Assembly: GCF_945859705.1 (NCBI RefSeq)
Contig: NC_079138.1
Location: 992,001 to 1,056,000, forward strand
From: Episyrphus balteatus
Taxonomy: Eukaryota > Arthropoda > Insecta > Diptera > Syrphidae
Length of the DNA: 64,000 bases
Direction of reading: 5' to 3'
Below the pieces are notes generated by a model that had not been told where the DNA came from, made no database searches, and saw nothing but the letters and a program-made list of their open reading frames with translations. A program made the translations under genes and the position numbers. Of the stretch, positions 38,201-51,264 are shown one piece after another (the stretch's first letter is position 1; every line of letters starts with the position of its first letter).

Positions 38201-41200
38201 TAATTTACAATAAAAAACTAAATTTCAAGTAAATCCATTAAGCAGTTTTGAAGGAATCGATTTTTGAAAATAAAAATTCATATTTTTTTAATAAAAAAAA
38301 ATTTCGTTGTATGAAAACTTTTTTCAATTTTCCACTATTATTTACTTTAATGGTTTTGTTTTGTAGATAATTTCCATATCAACATCATATCAAAATTTAA
38401 AGAAATTTCATCGAGCAGATTTTAAACAATTCAATTTTGAAAATGAAACTTAAATTTTGGCGAAAAAACTCAAAAATGTGTTTTTCTTTAATTTAAGTGC
38501 AATGACTATTTTAGCTTATTTGTTTCAAAGATACTACTAATTTACAATAAAAAACTAAATTTCAAGTAAATCCATTAAGCAGTTTTGAAGGAATCGATTT
38601 TTAAAAATAAAAATTCATATTTTTTTAATAAAAAAAAATTTCGTTGTATGAAAACTTTTTTCAATTTTGCACTATTATTTACTTTAATGGTTTTGTTTTG
38701 TAGATAATTTCCATATTAACATCATATCAAAATTTAAAGAAATTTCATCGAGCAGATTTTAAACAATTCAATTTTGAAAATGAAACTTAAATTTTGGCGA
38801 AAAAACTCAAAAATGTGTTTTTCTTTAATTTAAGTGCAATGACTATTTTAGCTTATTTGTTTCAAAGATACTACTAATTTACAATAAAAAACTAAATTTC
38901 AAGTAAATCCATTAAGCAGTTTTGAAGGAATCGATTTTTGAAAATAAAAATTCATATTTTTTTAATAAAAAAAAATTTCGTTGTATGAAAACTTTTTTCA
39001 ATTTTGCACTATTATTTACTTTAATGGTTTTATTTGGTAGATAATTTCCATATCAACATCATATCAAAATTTAAAGAAATTTCATCGAGCAGATTTTAAA
39101 CAATTTAATTTTGAAAATGAAACTTAAATTTTGGCGAAAAAACTCAAAAATGTTTTTTTCTTTAATTTAAGTGCAATGACTATTTTAGCTTATTTGTTTC
39201 AAAGATACTACTAATTTACAATAAAAAACTAAATTTCAAGTAAATCCATTAAGCAGTTTTGAAGGAATCGATTTTTAAAAATAAAAATTCATATTTTTTT
39301 AATAAAAAAAAATTTCGTTGTATGAAAACTTTTTTCAATTTTGCACTATTATTTACTTTAATGGTTTTGTTTTGTAGATAATTTCCATATTAACATCATA
39401 TCAAAATTTAAAGAAATTTCATCGAGCAGATTTTAAACAATTCAATTTTGAAAATGAAACTTAAATTTTGGCGAAAAAACTCAAAAATGTGTTTTTCTTT
39501 AATTTAAGTGCAATGACTATTTTAGCTTATTTGTTTCAAAGATACTACTAATTTACAATAAAAAACTAAATTTCAAGTAAATCCATTAAGCAGTTTTGAA
39601 GGAATCGATTTTTGAAAATAAAAATTCATATTTTTTTAATAAAAAAAAATTTCGTTGTATGAAAACTTTTTTCAATTTTGCACTATTATTTACTTTAATG
39701 GTTTTATTTGGTAGATAATTTCCATATCAACATCATATCAAAATTTAAAGAAATTTCATCGAGCAGATTTTAAACAATTTAATTTTGAAAATGAAACTTA
39801 AATTTTGGCGAAAAAACTCAAAAATGTGTTTTTCTTTAATTTAAGTGCAATGACTATTTTAGCTTATTTGTTTCAAAGATACTACTAATTTACAATAAAA
39901 AACTAAATTTCAAGTAAATCCATTAAGCAGTTTTGAAGGAATCGATTTATAAAAATAAAAATTCATATTTTTTTAATAAAAAAAAATTTCGTTGTATGAA
40001 AACTTTTTTCAATTTTGCACTATTATTTACTTTAATGGTTTTGTTTTGTAGATAATTTCCATATTAACATCATATCAAAATTTAAAGAAATTTCATCGAG
40101 CAGATTTTAAACAATTCAATTTTGAAAATGAAACTTAAATTTTGGCGAAAAAACTCAAAAATGTGTTTTTCTTTAATTTAAGTGCAATGACTATTTTAGC
40201 TTATTTGTTTCAAAGATACTACTAATTTACAATAAAAAACTAAATTTCAAGTAAATCCATTAAGCAGTTTTGAAGGAATCGATTTTTGAAAATAAAAATT
40301 CATATTTTTTTAATAAAAAAAAATTTCGTTGTATGAAAACTTTTTTCAATTTTGCACTATTATTTACTTTAATGGTTTTATTTGGTAGATAATTTCCATA
40401 TCAACATCATATCAAAATTTAAAGAAATTTCATCGAGCAGATTTTAAACAATTTAATTTTGAAAATGAAACTTAAATTTTGGCGAAAAAACTCAAAAATG
40501 TGTTTTTCTTTAATTTAAGTGCAATGACTATTTTAGCTTATTTGTTTCAAAGATACTACTAATTTACAATAAAAAACTAAATTTCAAGTAAATCCATTAA
40601 GCAGTTTTGAAGGAATCGATTTTTGAAAATAAAAATTCATATTTTTTTAATAAAAAAAATTTCGTTGTATGAAAACTTTTTTCAATTTTGCACTATTATT
40701 TACTTTAATGGTTTTGTTTTGTAGATAATTTCCATATTAACATCATATCAAAATTTAAAGAAATTTCATCGAGCAGATTTTAAACAATTCAATTTTGAAA
40801 ATGAAACTTAAATTTTGGCGAAAAAACTCAAAAATGTGTTTTTCTTTAATTTAAGTGCAATGACTATTTTAGCTTATTTGTTTCAAAGATACTACTAATT
40901 TACAATAAAAAACTAAATTTCAAGTAAATCCATTAAGCAGTTTTGAAGGAATCGATTTTTGAAAATAAAAATTCATATTTTTTTAATAAAAAAAAATTTC
41001 GTTGTATGAAAACTTTTTTCAATTTTGCACTATTATTTACTTTAATGGTTTTATTTGGTAGATAATTTCCATATCAACATCATATCAAAATTTAAAGAAA
41101 TTTCATCGAGCAGATTTTAAACAATTCAATTTTGAAAATGAAACTTAAATTTTGGCGAAAAAACTCAAAAATGTGTTTTTCTTTAATTTAAGTGCAATGA

Positions 41201-42059
41201 CTATTTTAGCTTATTTGTTTCAAAGATACTACTAATTTACAATAAAAAACTAAATTTCAAGTAAATCCATTAAGCAGTTTTGAAGGAATCGATTTTTGAA
41301 AATAAAAATTCATATTTTTTTAATAAAAAAAAATTTCGTTGTATGAAAACTTTTTTCAATTTTGCACTATTATTTACTTTAATGGTTTTATTTGGTAGAT
41401 AATTTCCATATCAACATCATATCAAAATTTAAAGAAATTTCATCGAGCAGATTTTAAACAATTTAATTTTGAAAATGAAACTTAAATTTTGGCGAAAAAA
41501 CTCAAAAATGTGTTTTTCTTTAATTTAAGTGCAATGACTATTTTAGCTTATTTGTTTCAAAGATACTACTAATTTACAATAAAAAACTAAATTTCAAGTA
41601 AATCCATTAAGCAGTTTTGAAGGAATCGATTTTTGAAAATAAAAATTCATATTTTTTTAATAAAAAAAAATTTCGTTGTATGAAAACTTTTTTCAATTTT
41701 GCACTATTATTTACTTTAATGGTTTTGTTTTGTAGATAATTTTCATATCAACATCGTATCAAAATTTAAAGAAATTTCATCGAGCAGATTTTAAACAATT
41801 TAATTTTGAAAATGAAACTTAAATTTTGGCGAAAAAACTCAAAAATGTGTTTTTCTTTAATTTGAGTGCAATGACTATTTTAGCTTATTTGTTTCAAAGA
41901 TAATACTAATTTACAATAAAAAACTAAATTTCAAGTAAATCCATTTAGCAGTTTTGAAGGAATCGATTTTTGAAAATAAAAATTCATATTTTTTTAATAA
42001 AAAAAAATTTCGTTGTATGAAAACTTTTTTCAATTTTGCACTATTATTTACTTTAATGG

Positions 42060-44640
42060 TTTTATTTGGTAGATAATTTCCATATCAACATCATATCAAA
42101 ATTTAAAGAAATTTCATCGAGCAGATTTTAAACAGTTCAATTTTGAAAATGAAACTTAAATTTTGGCGAAAAAACTCAAAAATGTGTTTTTCTTTAATTT
42201 GAGTGCAATGACTATTTTAGCTTATTTGTTTCAAAGATAATACTAATTTACAATGAAAAACTAAATTTCAAGTAAATCCATTAAGCAGTTTTGAAGGAAT
42301 CGATTTTTGAAAATAAAAATTCATATTTTTTTAATAAAAAAAAATTTCGTTGTATGAAAACTTTTTTCAATTTTGCACTATTATTTACTTTAATGGTTTT
42401 GTTTTGTAGATAATTTCCATATCAACATCATATCAAAATTTAAAGAAATTTCATCGAGCAGATTTTAAACAATTTAATTTTGAAAATGAAACTTAAATTT
42501 TGGTGAAAAAACCCAAAAATGTGTTTTTCTTTAATTTAAGTGCAATGACTATTTTAGCTTATTTGTTTCAAAGATACTACTAATTTACAATAAAAAACTA
42601 AATTTCAAGTAAATCCATACAGCAGTTTTGAAGGAATCGATTTTTGAAAATAAAAATTCATATTTTTTTAATAAAAAAAAATTTCGTTGTATGAAAACTT
42701 TTTTCAATTTTGCACTATTATTTACTTTAATGGTTTTGTTTTGTAGATAATTTCCATATCAACATCATATCAAAATTTAAAGAAATTTCATCGAGCAGAT
42801 TTTAAACAATTCAATTTTGAAAATGAAACTTAAATTTTGGCGAAAAAACTCAAAAATGTGTTTTTCTTTAATTTAAGTGCAATGACTATTTTAGCTTATT
42901 TGTTTCAAAGATACTACTAATTTACAATAAAAAACTAAATTTCAAGTAAATCCATTAAGCAGTTTTGAAGGAATCGATTTTTGAAAATAAAAATTCATAT
43001 TTTTTTTATTAAAAAAATTTCGTTGTATGAAAACTTTTTTCAATTTTGCACTATTATTTACTTTAATGGTTTTGTTTTGTAGATAATTTCCATATCAACA
43101 TCATATCAAAATTTAAAGAAATTTCATCGAGCAGATTTTAAACAATTTAATTTTGAAAATGAAACTTAAATTTTGGCGATAAAACTCAAAAATGTGTTTT
43201 TCTTTAATTTAAGTGCAATGACTATTTTAGCTTATTTGTTTCAAAGATACTACTAATTTACAATAAAAAACTAAATTTCAAGTAAATCCATTAAGCAGTT
43301 TTGAAGGAATCGATTTTTGAAAATAAAAATTCATATTTTTTTAATAAAAAAAAATTTCGTTGTATGAAAACTTTTTTCAATTTTGCACTATTATTTACTT
43401 TAATGGTTTTGTTTTGTAGATAATTTCCATATCAACATCATATCAAAATTTAAAGAAATTTCATCGAGCAGATTTTAAACAATTTAATTTTGAAAATGAA
43501 ACTTAAATTTTGGCGAAAAAACTCAAAAATGTGTTTTTCTTTAATTTAAGTGCAATGACTATTTTAGCTTATTTGTTTCAAAGATACTACTAATTTACAA
43601 TAAAAAACTAAATTTCAAGTAAATCCATTAAGCAGTTTTGAAGGAATCGATTTTTGAAAATAAAAATTCATATTTTTTTAATAAAAAAAAATTTCGTTGT
43701 ATGAAAACTTTTTTCAATTTTGCACTATTATTTACTTTAATGGTTTTATTTGGTAGATAATTTCCATATCAACATCATATCAAAATTTAAAGAAATTTCA
43801 TCGAGCAGATTTTAAACAATTCAATTTTGAAAATGAAACTTAAATTTTGGCGAAAAAACTCAAAAATGTGTTTTTCTTTAATTTGAGTGCAATGACTATT
43901 TTAGCTTATTTGTTTCAAAGATAATACTAATTTACAATGAAAAACTAAATTTCAAGTAAATCCATTAAGCAGTTTTGAAGGAATCGATTTTTGAAAATAA
44001 AAATTCATATTTTTTTAATAAAAAAAAATTTCGTTGTATGAAAACTTTTTTCAATTTTGCACTATTATTTACTTTAATGGTTTTGTTTTGTAGATAATTT
44101 CCATATCAACATCATATCAAAATTTAAAGAAATTTCATCGAGCAGATTTTAAACAATTTAATTTTGAAAATGAAACTTAAATTTTGGTGAAAAAACCCAA
44201 AAATGTGTTTTTCTTTAATTTAAGTGCAATGACTATTTTAGCTTATTTGTTTCAAAGATACTACTAATTTACAATAAAAAACTAAATTTCAAGTAAATCC
44301 ATTAAGCAGTTTTGAAGGAATCGATTTTTGAAAATAAAAATTCATATTTTTTTAATAAAAAAAAATTTCGTTGTATGAAAACTTTTTTCAATTTTGCACT
44401 ATTATTTACTTTAATGGTTTTATTTGGTAGATAATTTCCATATCAACATCATATCAAAATTTAAAGAAATTTCATAGAGCAGATTTTAAACAATTCAATT
44501 TTGAAAATGAAACTTAAATTTTGGCGAAAAAACTCAAAAATGTGTTTTTCTTTAATTTGAGTGCAATGACTATTTTAGCTTATTTGTTTCAAAGATAATA
44601 CTAATTTACAATGAAAAACTAAATTTCAAGTAAATCCATT
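42060..44640 (+). repeat. B monomers sharing the TTTGAGTGC / GATAATACT / ACAATGAAAAAC variants
   Basis: A linked set of variants (GTTTTATTTGG, TTTGAGTGC, GATAATACTAATTT and ACAATGAAAAAC) occurs in monomers near 42061, 43741 and 44420. The first two are followed by a monomer with GGTGAAAAAACCC (near 42502 and 44187). The steps are about five and two monomers. This is a local higher-order cluster, less regular than the dimer block upstream. Confidence 0.7.
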
Positions 44641-45399
44641 AAGCAGTTTTGAAGGAATCGATTTTTGAAAATAAAAATTCATATTTTTTTAATAAAAAAA
44701 AATTTCGTTGTATGAAAACTTTTTTCAATTTTGCACTATTATTTACTTTAATGGTTTTGTTTTGTAGATAATTTCCATATCAACATCATATCAAAATTTA
44801 AAGAAATTTCATCGAGCAGATTTTAAACAATTCAATTTTGAAAATGAAACTTAAATTTTGGCGAAAAAACTCAAAAATGTGTTTTTCTTTAATTTAAGTG
44901 CAGTGACTATTTTAGCTTATTTGTTTCAAAGATACTACTAATTTACAATAAAAAACTAAATTTCAAGTAAATCCATTAAGCAGTTTTGAAGGAATCGATT
45001 TTTGAAAATAAAAATTCATATTTTTTTAATAAAAAAAAATTTCGTTGTATGAAAACTTTTTTCAATTTTGCACTATTATTTACTTTAATGGTTTTGTTTT
45101 GTAGATAATTTCCATATCAACATCATATCAAAATTTAAAGAAATTTCATCGAGCAGATTTTAAACAATTCAATTTTGAAAATGAAACTTAAATTTTGGCG
45201 AAAAAACTCAAAAATGTGTTTTTCTTTAATTTGAGTGCAATGACTATTTTAGCTTATTTGTTTCAAAGATACTACTAATTTACAATAAAAAACTAAATTT
45301 CAAGTAAATCCATTAAGCAGTTTTGAAGGAATCGATTTTTGAAAATAAAAATTCATATTTTTTTAATAAAAAAAAATTTCGTTGTATGAAAACTTTTTT

Positions 45400-48300
45400 C
45401 AATTTTGCACTATTATTTACTTTAATGGTTTTGTTTTGTAGATAATTTCCATATCAACATCATATCAAAATTTAAAGAAATTTCATCGAGCAGATTTTAA
45501 ACAATTTAATTTTGAAAATGAAACTTAAATTTTGGCGAAAAAACTCAAAAATGTGTTTTTCTTTAATTTAAGTGCAATGACTATTTTAGCTTATTTGTTT
45601 CAAAGATACTACTAATTTACAATAAAAAACTAAATTTCAAGTAAATCCATTAAGCAGTTTTGAAGGAATCGATTTTTGAAAATAAAAATTCATATTTTTT
45701 TAATAAAAAAAAATTTCGTTGTATGAAAACTTTTTTCAATTTAGCACTATTATTTACTTTAATGGTTTTGTTTTGTAGATAATTTCCATATCAACATCAT
45801 ATCAAAATTTAAAGAAATTTCATCGAGCAGATTTTAAACAATTCAATTTTGAAAATGAAACTTAAATTTTGGCGAAAAAACTCAAAAATGTGTTTTTCTT
45901 TAATTTAAGTGCAATGACTATTTTAGCTTATTTGTTTCAAAGATACTACTAATTTACAATAAAAAACTAAATTTCAAGTAAATCCATTAAGCAGTTTTGA
46001 AGGAATCGATTTTTGAAAATAAAAATTCATATTTTTTTAATAAAAAAAAATTTCGTTGTATGAAAACTTTTTTCAATTTTGCACTATTGTTTACTTTAAT
46101 GGTTTTGTTTTGTAGATAATTTCCATATCAACATTATATCAAAATTTAAAGAAATTTCATCGAGCAGATTTTAAACAATTTAATTTTGAAAATGAAACTT
46201 AAATTTTGGCGAAAAAACTCAAAAATGTGTTTTTCTTTAATTTAAGTGCAATGACTATTTTAGCTTATTTGTTTCAAAGATACTACTAATTTACAATAAA
46301 AAACTAAATTTCAAGTAAATCCATTAAGCAGTTTTGAAGGAATCGATTTTTGAAAATAAAAATTCATATTTTTTTAATAAAAAAAAATTTCGTTGTATGA
46401 AAACTTTTTTCAATTTTGCACTATTATTTACTTTAATGGTTTTGTTTTGTAGATAATTTCCATATCAACATCATATCAAAATTTAAAGAAATTTCATTGA
46501 GCAGATTTTAAACAATTTAATTTTGAAAATGAAACTTAAATTTTGGCGAAAAAACTCAAAAATGTGTTTTTCTTTAATTTGAGTGCAATGACTATTTTAG
46601 CTTATTTGTTTCAAAGATACTACTAATTTACAATAAAAAACTAAATTTCAAGTAAATCCATTAAGCAGTTTTGAAGGAATCGATTTTTGAAAATAAAAAT
46701 TCATATTTTTTTAATAAAAAAAAATTTCGTTGTATGAAAACTTTTTTCAATTTTGCACTATTATTTACTTTAATGGTTTTGTTTTGTAGATAATTTCCAT
46801 ATCAACATCATATCAAAATTTAAAGAAATTTCATCGAGCAGATTTTAAACAATTCAATTTTGAAAATGAAACTTAAATTTTGGCGAAAAAACTCAAAAAT
46901 GTGTTTTTCTTTAATTTGAGTGCAATGACTATTTTAGCTTATTTGTTTCAAAGATACTACTAATTTACAATAAAAAACTAAATTTCAAGTAAATCCATTA
47001 AGCAGTTTTGAAGGAATCGATTTTTGAAAATAAAAATTCATATTTTTTTAATAAAAAAAAATTTCGTTGTATGAAAACTTTTTTCAATTTTGCACTATTA
47101 TTTACTTTAATGGTTTTGTTTTGTAGATAATTTCCATATCAACATCATATCAAAATTTAAAGAAATTTCATCGAGCAGATTTTAAACAATTTAATTTTGA
47201 AAATGAAACTTAAATTTTGGTGAAAAAACCCAAAAATGTGTTTTTCTTTAATTTAAGTGCAATGACTATTTTAGCTTATTTGTTTCAAAGATACTACTAA
47301 TTTACAATAAAAAACTAAATTTCAAGTAAATCCATTAAGCAGTTTTGAAGGAATCGATTTTTGAAAATAAAAATTCATATTTTTTTAATAAAAAAAAATT
47401 TCGTTGTATGAAAACTTTTTTCAATTTAGCACTATTATTTACTTTAATGGTTTTGTTTTGTAGATAATTTCCATATCAACATCATATCAAAATTTAAAGA
47501 AATTTCATCGAGCAGATTTTAAACAATTCAATTTTGAAAATGAAACTTAAATTTTGGCGAAAAAACTCAAAAATGTGTTTTTCTTTAATTTAAGTGCAAT
47601 GACTATTTTAGCTTATTTGTTTCAAAGATACTACTAATTTACAATAAAAAACTAAATTTCAAGTAAATCCATTAAGCAGTTTTGAAGGAATCGATTTTTG
47701 AAAATAAAAATTCATATTTTTTTAATAAAAAAAAATTTCGTTGTATGAAAACTTTTTTCAATTTTGCACTATTGTTTACTTTAATGGTTTTGTTTTGTAG
47801 ATAATTTCCATATCAACATTATATCAAAATTTAAAGAAATTTCATCGAGCAGATTTTAAACAATTTAATTTTGAAAATGAAACTTAAATTTTGGCGAAAA
47901 AACTCAAAAATGTGTTTTTCTTTAATTTAAGTGCAATGACTATTTTAGCTTATTTGTTTCAAAGATACTACTAATTTACAATAAAAAACTAAATTTCAAG
48001 TAAATCCATTAAGCAGTTTTGAAGGAATCGATTTTTGAAAATAAAAATTCATATTTTTTTAATAAAAAAAAATTTCGTTGTATGAAAACTTTTTTCAATT
48101 TTGCACTATTGTTTACTTTAATGGTTTTGTTTTGTAGATAATTTCCATATCAACATCATATCAAAATTTAAAGAAATTTCATCGAGCAGATTTTAAACAA
48201 TTTAATTTTGAAAATGAAACTTAAATTTTGGCGAAAAAACTCAAAAATGTGTTTTTCTTTAATTTAAGTGCAATGACTATTTTAGCTTATTTGTTTCAAA

Positions 48301-49130
48301 GATACTACTAATTTACAATAAAAAACTAAATTTCAAGTAAATCCATTAAGCAGTTTTGAAGGAATCGATTTTTGAAAATAAAAATTCATATTTTTTTAAT
48401 AAAAAAAAATTTCGTTGTATGAAAACTTTTTTCAATTTAGCACTATTATTTACTTTAATGGTTTTGTTTTGTAGATAATTTCTATATCAACATCATATCA
48501 AAATTTAAAGAAATTTCATCGAGCAGATTTTAAACAATTCAATTTTGAAAATGAAACTTAAATTTTGGCGAAAAAACTCAAAAATGTGTTTTTCTTTAAT
48601 TTAAGTGCAATGACTATTTTAGCTTATTTGTTTCAAAGATACTACTAATTTACAATAAAAAACTAAATTTCAAGTAAATCCATTAAGCAGTTTTGAAGGA
48701 ATCGATTTTTGAAAATAAAAATTCATATTTTTTTAATAAAAAAAAATTTCGTTGTATGAAAACTTTTTTCAATTTTGCACTATTGTTTACTTTAATGGTT
48801 TTGTTTTGTAGATAATTTCCATATCAACATCATATCAAAATTTAAAGAAATTTCATCGAGCAGATTTTAAACAATTTAATTTTGAAAATGAAACTTAAAT
48901 TTTGGCGAAAAAACTCAAAAATGTGTTTTTCTTTAATTTAAGTGCAATGACTATTTTAGCTTATTTGTTTCAAAGATACTACTAATTTACAATGAAAAAC
49001 TAAATTTCAAGTAAATCCATTAAGCAGTTTTGAAGGAATCGATTTTTGAAAATAAAAATTCATATTTTTTTAATAAAAAAAAATTTCGTTGTATGAAAAC
49101 TTTTTTCAATTTTGCACTATTGTTTACTTT
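45400..49130 (+). repeat. 5-monomer (about 1.69 kb) higher-order step in B
   Basis: The variant CAATTTAGCAC occurs near 45741, 47426 and 48437, and AACATTATATC near 46131 and 47817. Offsets are about 1,685 (5 x 337) and 1,011 (3 x 337). TATTGTTTAC occurs in five monomers of this stretch (near 46087, 47772, 48109, 48783 and 49120) and elsewhere only in isolated units, such as those near 13143, 18717 and 62249. The cluster lies close to the right edge of B block 1. Confidence 0.75.
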
Positions 49131-49961
49131 AATGGTTTTGTTTTGTAGATAATTTCCATATCAACATCATATCAAAATTTAAAGAAATTTCATCGAGCAG
49201 ATTTTAAACAATTTAATTTTGAAAATTAAACTTAAATTTTGGCGAAAAAACTCAAAAATGTGTTTTTCTTTAATTTAAGTGCAATGACTATTTTAGCTTA
49301 TTTGTTTCAAAGATACTACTAATTTACAATAAAAAACTAAATTTCAAGTAAATCCATTAAGCAGTTTTGAAGGAATCGATTTTTGAAAATAAAAATTCAT
49401 ATTTTTTTAATAAAAAAAAATTTCGTTGTATGAAAACTTTTTTCAATTTTGCACTATTATTTACTTTAATGGTTTTGTTTTGTAGATAATTTCCATATCA
49501 ACATCATATCAAAATTTAAAGAAATTTCATTGAGCAGATTTTAAACAATTTAATTTTGAAAATGAAACTTAAATTTTGGCGAAAAAACTCAAAAATGTGT
49601 TTTTCTTTAATTTAAGTGCAATGACTATTTTAGCTTATTTGTTTCAAAGATACTACTAATTTACAATAAAAAACTAAATTTCAAGTAAATCCATTAAGCA
49701 GTTTTGAAGGAATCGATTTTTGAAAATAAAAATTCATATTTTTTTAATAAAAAAAAATTTCGTTGTATGAAAACTTTTTTCAATTTTGCACTATTATTTA
49801 CTTTAATGGTTTTGTTTTGTAGATAATTTCCATATCAACATCATATCAAAATTTAAAGAAATTTCATCGAGCAGATTTTAAACAATTCAATTTTGAAAAT
49901 GAAACTTAAATTTTGGCGAAAAAACTCAAAAATGTGTTTTTCTTTAATTTAAGTGCAATGA

Positions 49962-49985
49962 CTATTTTACACTTTTTGAAGTATA
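49962..49985. other. Junction of B block 1 with A block 2
   Basis: The B monomer stops inside GACTATTTTAG, at ...ATTTTA, and continues as CACTTTTTGAAGTATACC, the end of a reversed A spacer plus the right arm. The changeover is at 49969/49970 with one or two shared bases (A or AC). No filler, target duplication or unique sequence lies at the join. Confidence 0.95.
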
Positions 49986-50544
49986 CCTCCTGAGATTTCT
50001 GTTCGCCTGGTGAAAAATCTTAAATTTGTATGAAAAAACTCCTATTTTTCATACAAATTTAAGATTTTTCACCAGGAGAACAGAAATCTCAGGAGGTATA
50101 CTTGTCCGTTGAACACTTTTTGAAGTATACCTCCTGAGATTTCTGGGCGCCTGGTGAAAAATCTTAAATTTGTATGAAAAATAGGACTTTTTCATACAAA
50201 TTTAAGATTTTTCACCAGGCGAACAGAAATCTCAGGAGGTATACTTGTCCGTTGAACACTTTTTGAAGTATACCTCCTGAGATTTCTGTTCGCCTGGTGA
50301 AAAATCTTAAATTTGTATGAAAAAACTCTTATTTTTCATACAAATTTAAGATTTTTCACCAGGAGAACAGAAATCTCAGGAGGTATACTTGTCCGTTGAA
50401 CACTTTTTGAAGTATACCTCCTGAGATTTCTGGGTGCCTGGTGAAAAATCTTAAATTTGTATGAAAAAACTCCTATTTTTCATACAAATTTAAGATTTTT
50501 CACCAGGCGCCCAGAAATCTCAGGAGGTATACTTCAAAAAGTGT

Positions 50545-50570
50545 TCAACGGACAAGTAAACTCCTATTTT
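50545..50570. other. A unit lacking its right arm
   Basis: After a forward spacer ending CGGACAAGTA the sequence passes directly to AACTCCTATTTTTCATAC, a reversed linker. The whole right arm is missing. This converts the local sequence into two near-identical left arms in direct order, and explains the 124-codon open frame that crosses it. Confidence 0.85.
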
Positions 50571-51133
50571 TCATACAAATTTAAGATTTTTCACCAGGCG
50601 CCCAGAAATCTCAGGAGGTATACTTCAAAAAGTGTTCAACGGACAAGTATACCTCCTGAGATTTCTGTTCTCCTGGTGAAAAATATGAAAAAGTCCTATT
50701 TTTCATACAAATTTAAGATTTTTCACCAGGCGCCCAGAAATGTCAGGAGGTATACTTCAAAAAGTGTTCAACGGACAAGTATACCTCCTGAGATTTCTGT
50801 TCTCCTGGTGAAAAATCTTAAATTTGTATGAAAAATAGGAGTTTTTTCATACAAATTTAAGATTTTTCACCAGGCGCCCAGAAATCTCAGGAGGTATACT
50901 TCAAAAAGTGTTCAACGGACAAGTATACCTCCTGAGATTTCTGCTCTCCTGGTGAAAAATCTTAAATTTGTATGAAAAATAGGAGTTTTTTCATACAAAT
51001 TTAAGATTTTTCACCAGGCACCCAGAAATCTAAGGAGGTATACTTTAAAAAGTGTTCAACGGACAAGTATACCTCCTGAGATTTCTGTTCTCCTGGTGAA
51101 AAATCTTAAATTTGTATGAAAAATAGGAGTTTT

Positions 51134-51264
51134 TTCATACAAATTTAAGATTTTTCACCAGGCGAACAGAAATCTCAGGAGGTATACTTCAAAAAGTGTT
51201 CAACGGACAAGTATACCTCCTGAGATTTCTGTTCGCCTGGTGAAAAATCTTAAATTTGTATGAA
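51134..51264. repeat. Reference satellite A palindrome with perfect 56-bp arms
   Basis: This unit shows the A structure most clearly. The left arm is 51134-51189, the spacer 51190-51208 and the right arm 51209-51264. The right arm is the exact reverse complement of the left over 56 bases. The 19-base spacer CAAAAAGTGTTCAACGGAC is the only asymmetric part apart from the linker that follows. A single strand, or an RNA read from either side, could fold into a 56-bp hairpin with a 19-base loop. Many other units have arms that mismatch over about five bases, because the left arm carries GCGCCC while the right arm ends TTCTCC. Architecture (long terminal inverted repeats, short centre) is that of a small foldback element or MITE that became tandemly amplified; that origin is inference. 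Confidence 0.95.

Larger units (their letters stand above)
6610..49969 (+). repeat. Satellite B block 1: about 129 tandem 337-bp AT-rich units
   Basis: One head-to-tail array in a single orientation, with monomer starts (AATTTACAATAAAAAAC) spaced 336-338 bases, for example 6944, 7280, 7617, 7954 and 8291. A consensus count gives 70 G or C in 337 bases. Each monomer holds several AATAAA hexamers, an A-tract of 7-9 residues whose length varies, and four CpGs. All frames close quickly and I see no gene, RNA gene or unique sequence, except the insertion at 24125-24243. Repeated variant sites include GTTTTGTTTTGTAG or GTTTTATTTGGTAG, ATATCAAC or ATATTAAC, CAATTTAA or CAATTCAA, TTTTTGAAAAT or TTTTTAAAAAT, TTTGCAC or TTTCCAC, and TTTAAGTGC or TTTGAGTGC. 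These define the higher-order repeats listed separately. Confidence 0.98.

Noticed and set aside
6610..49969. Replication origin or polyadenylation signals from AATAAA and A-tracts in B
   Set aside because: Such strings are expected in 21% GC sequence and recur in every monomer. No neighbouring gene gives them meaning.
50457..50831. 124-codon open frame on the plus strand with repeated peptide blocks
   Set aside because: The peptide blocks are the 144-bp units read in a frame that happens to stay open where linkers are reversed. It overlaps a unit that lost its right arm. No evidence of a gene.
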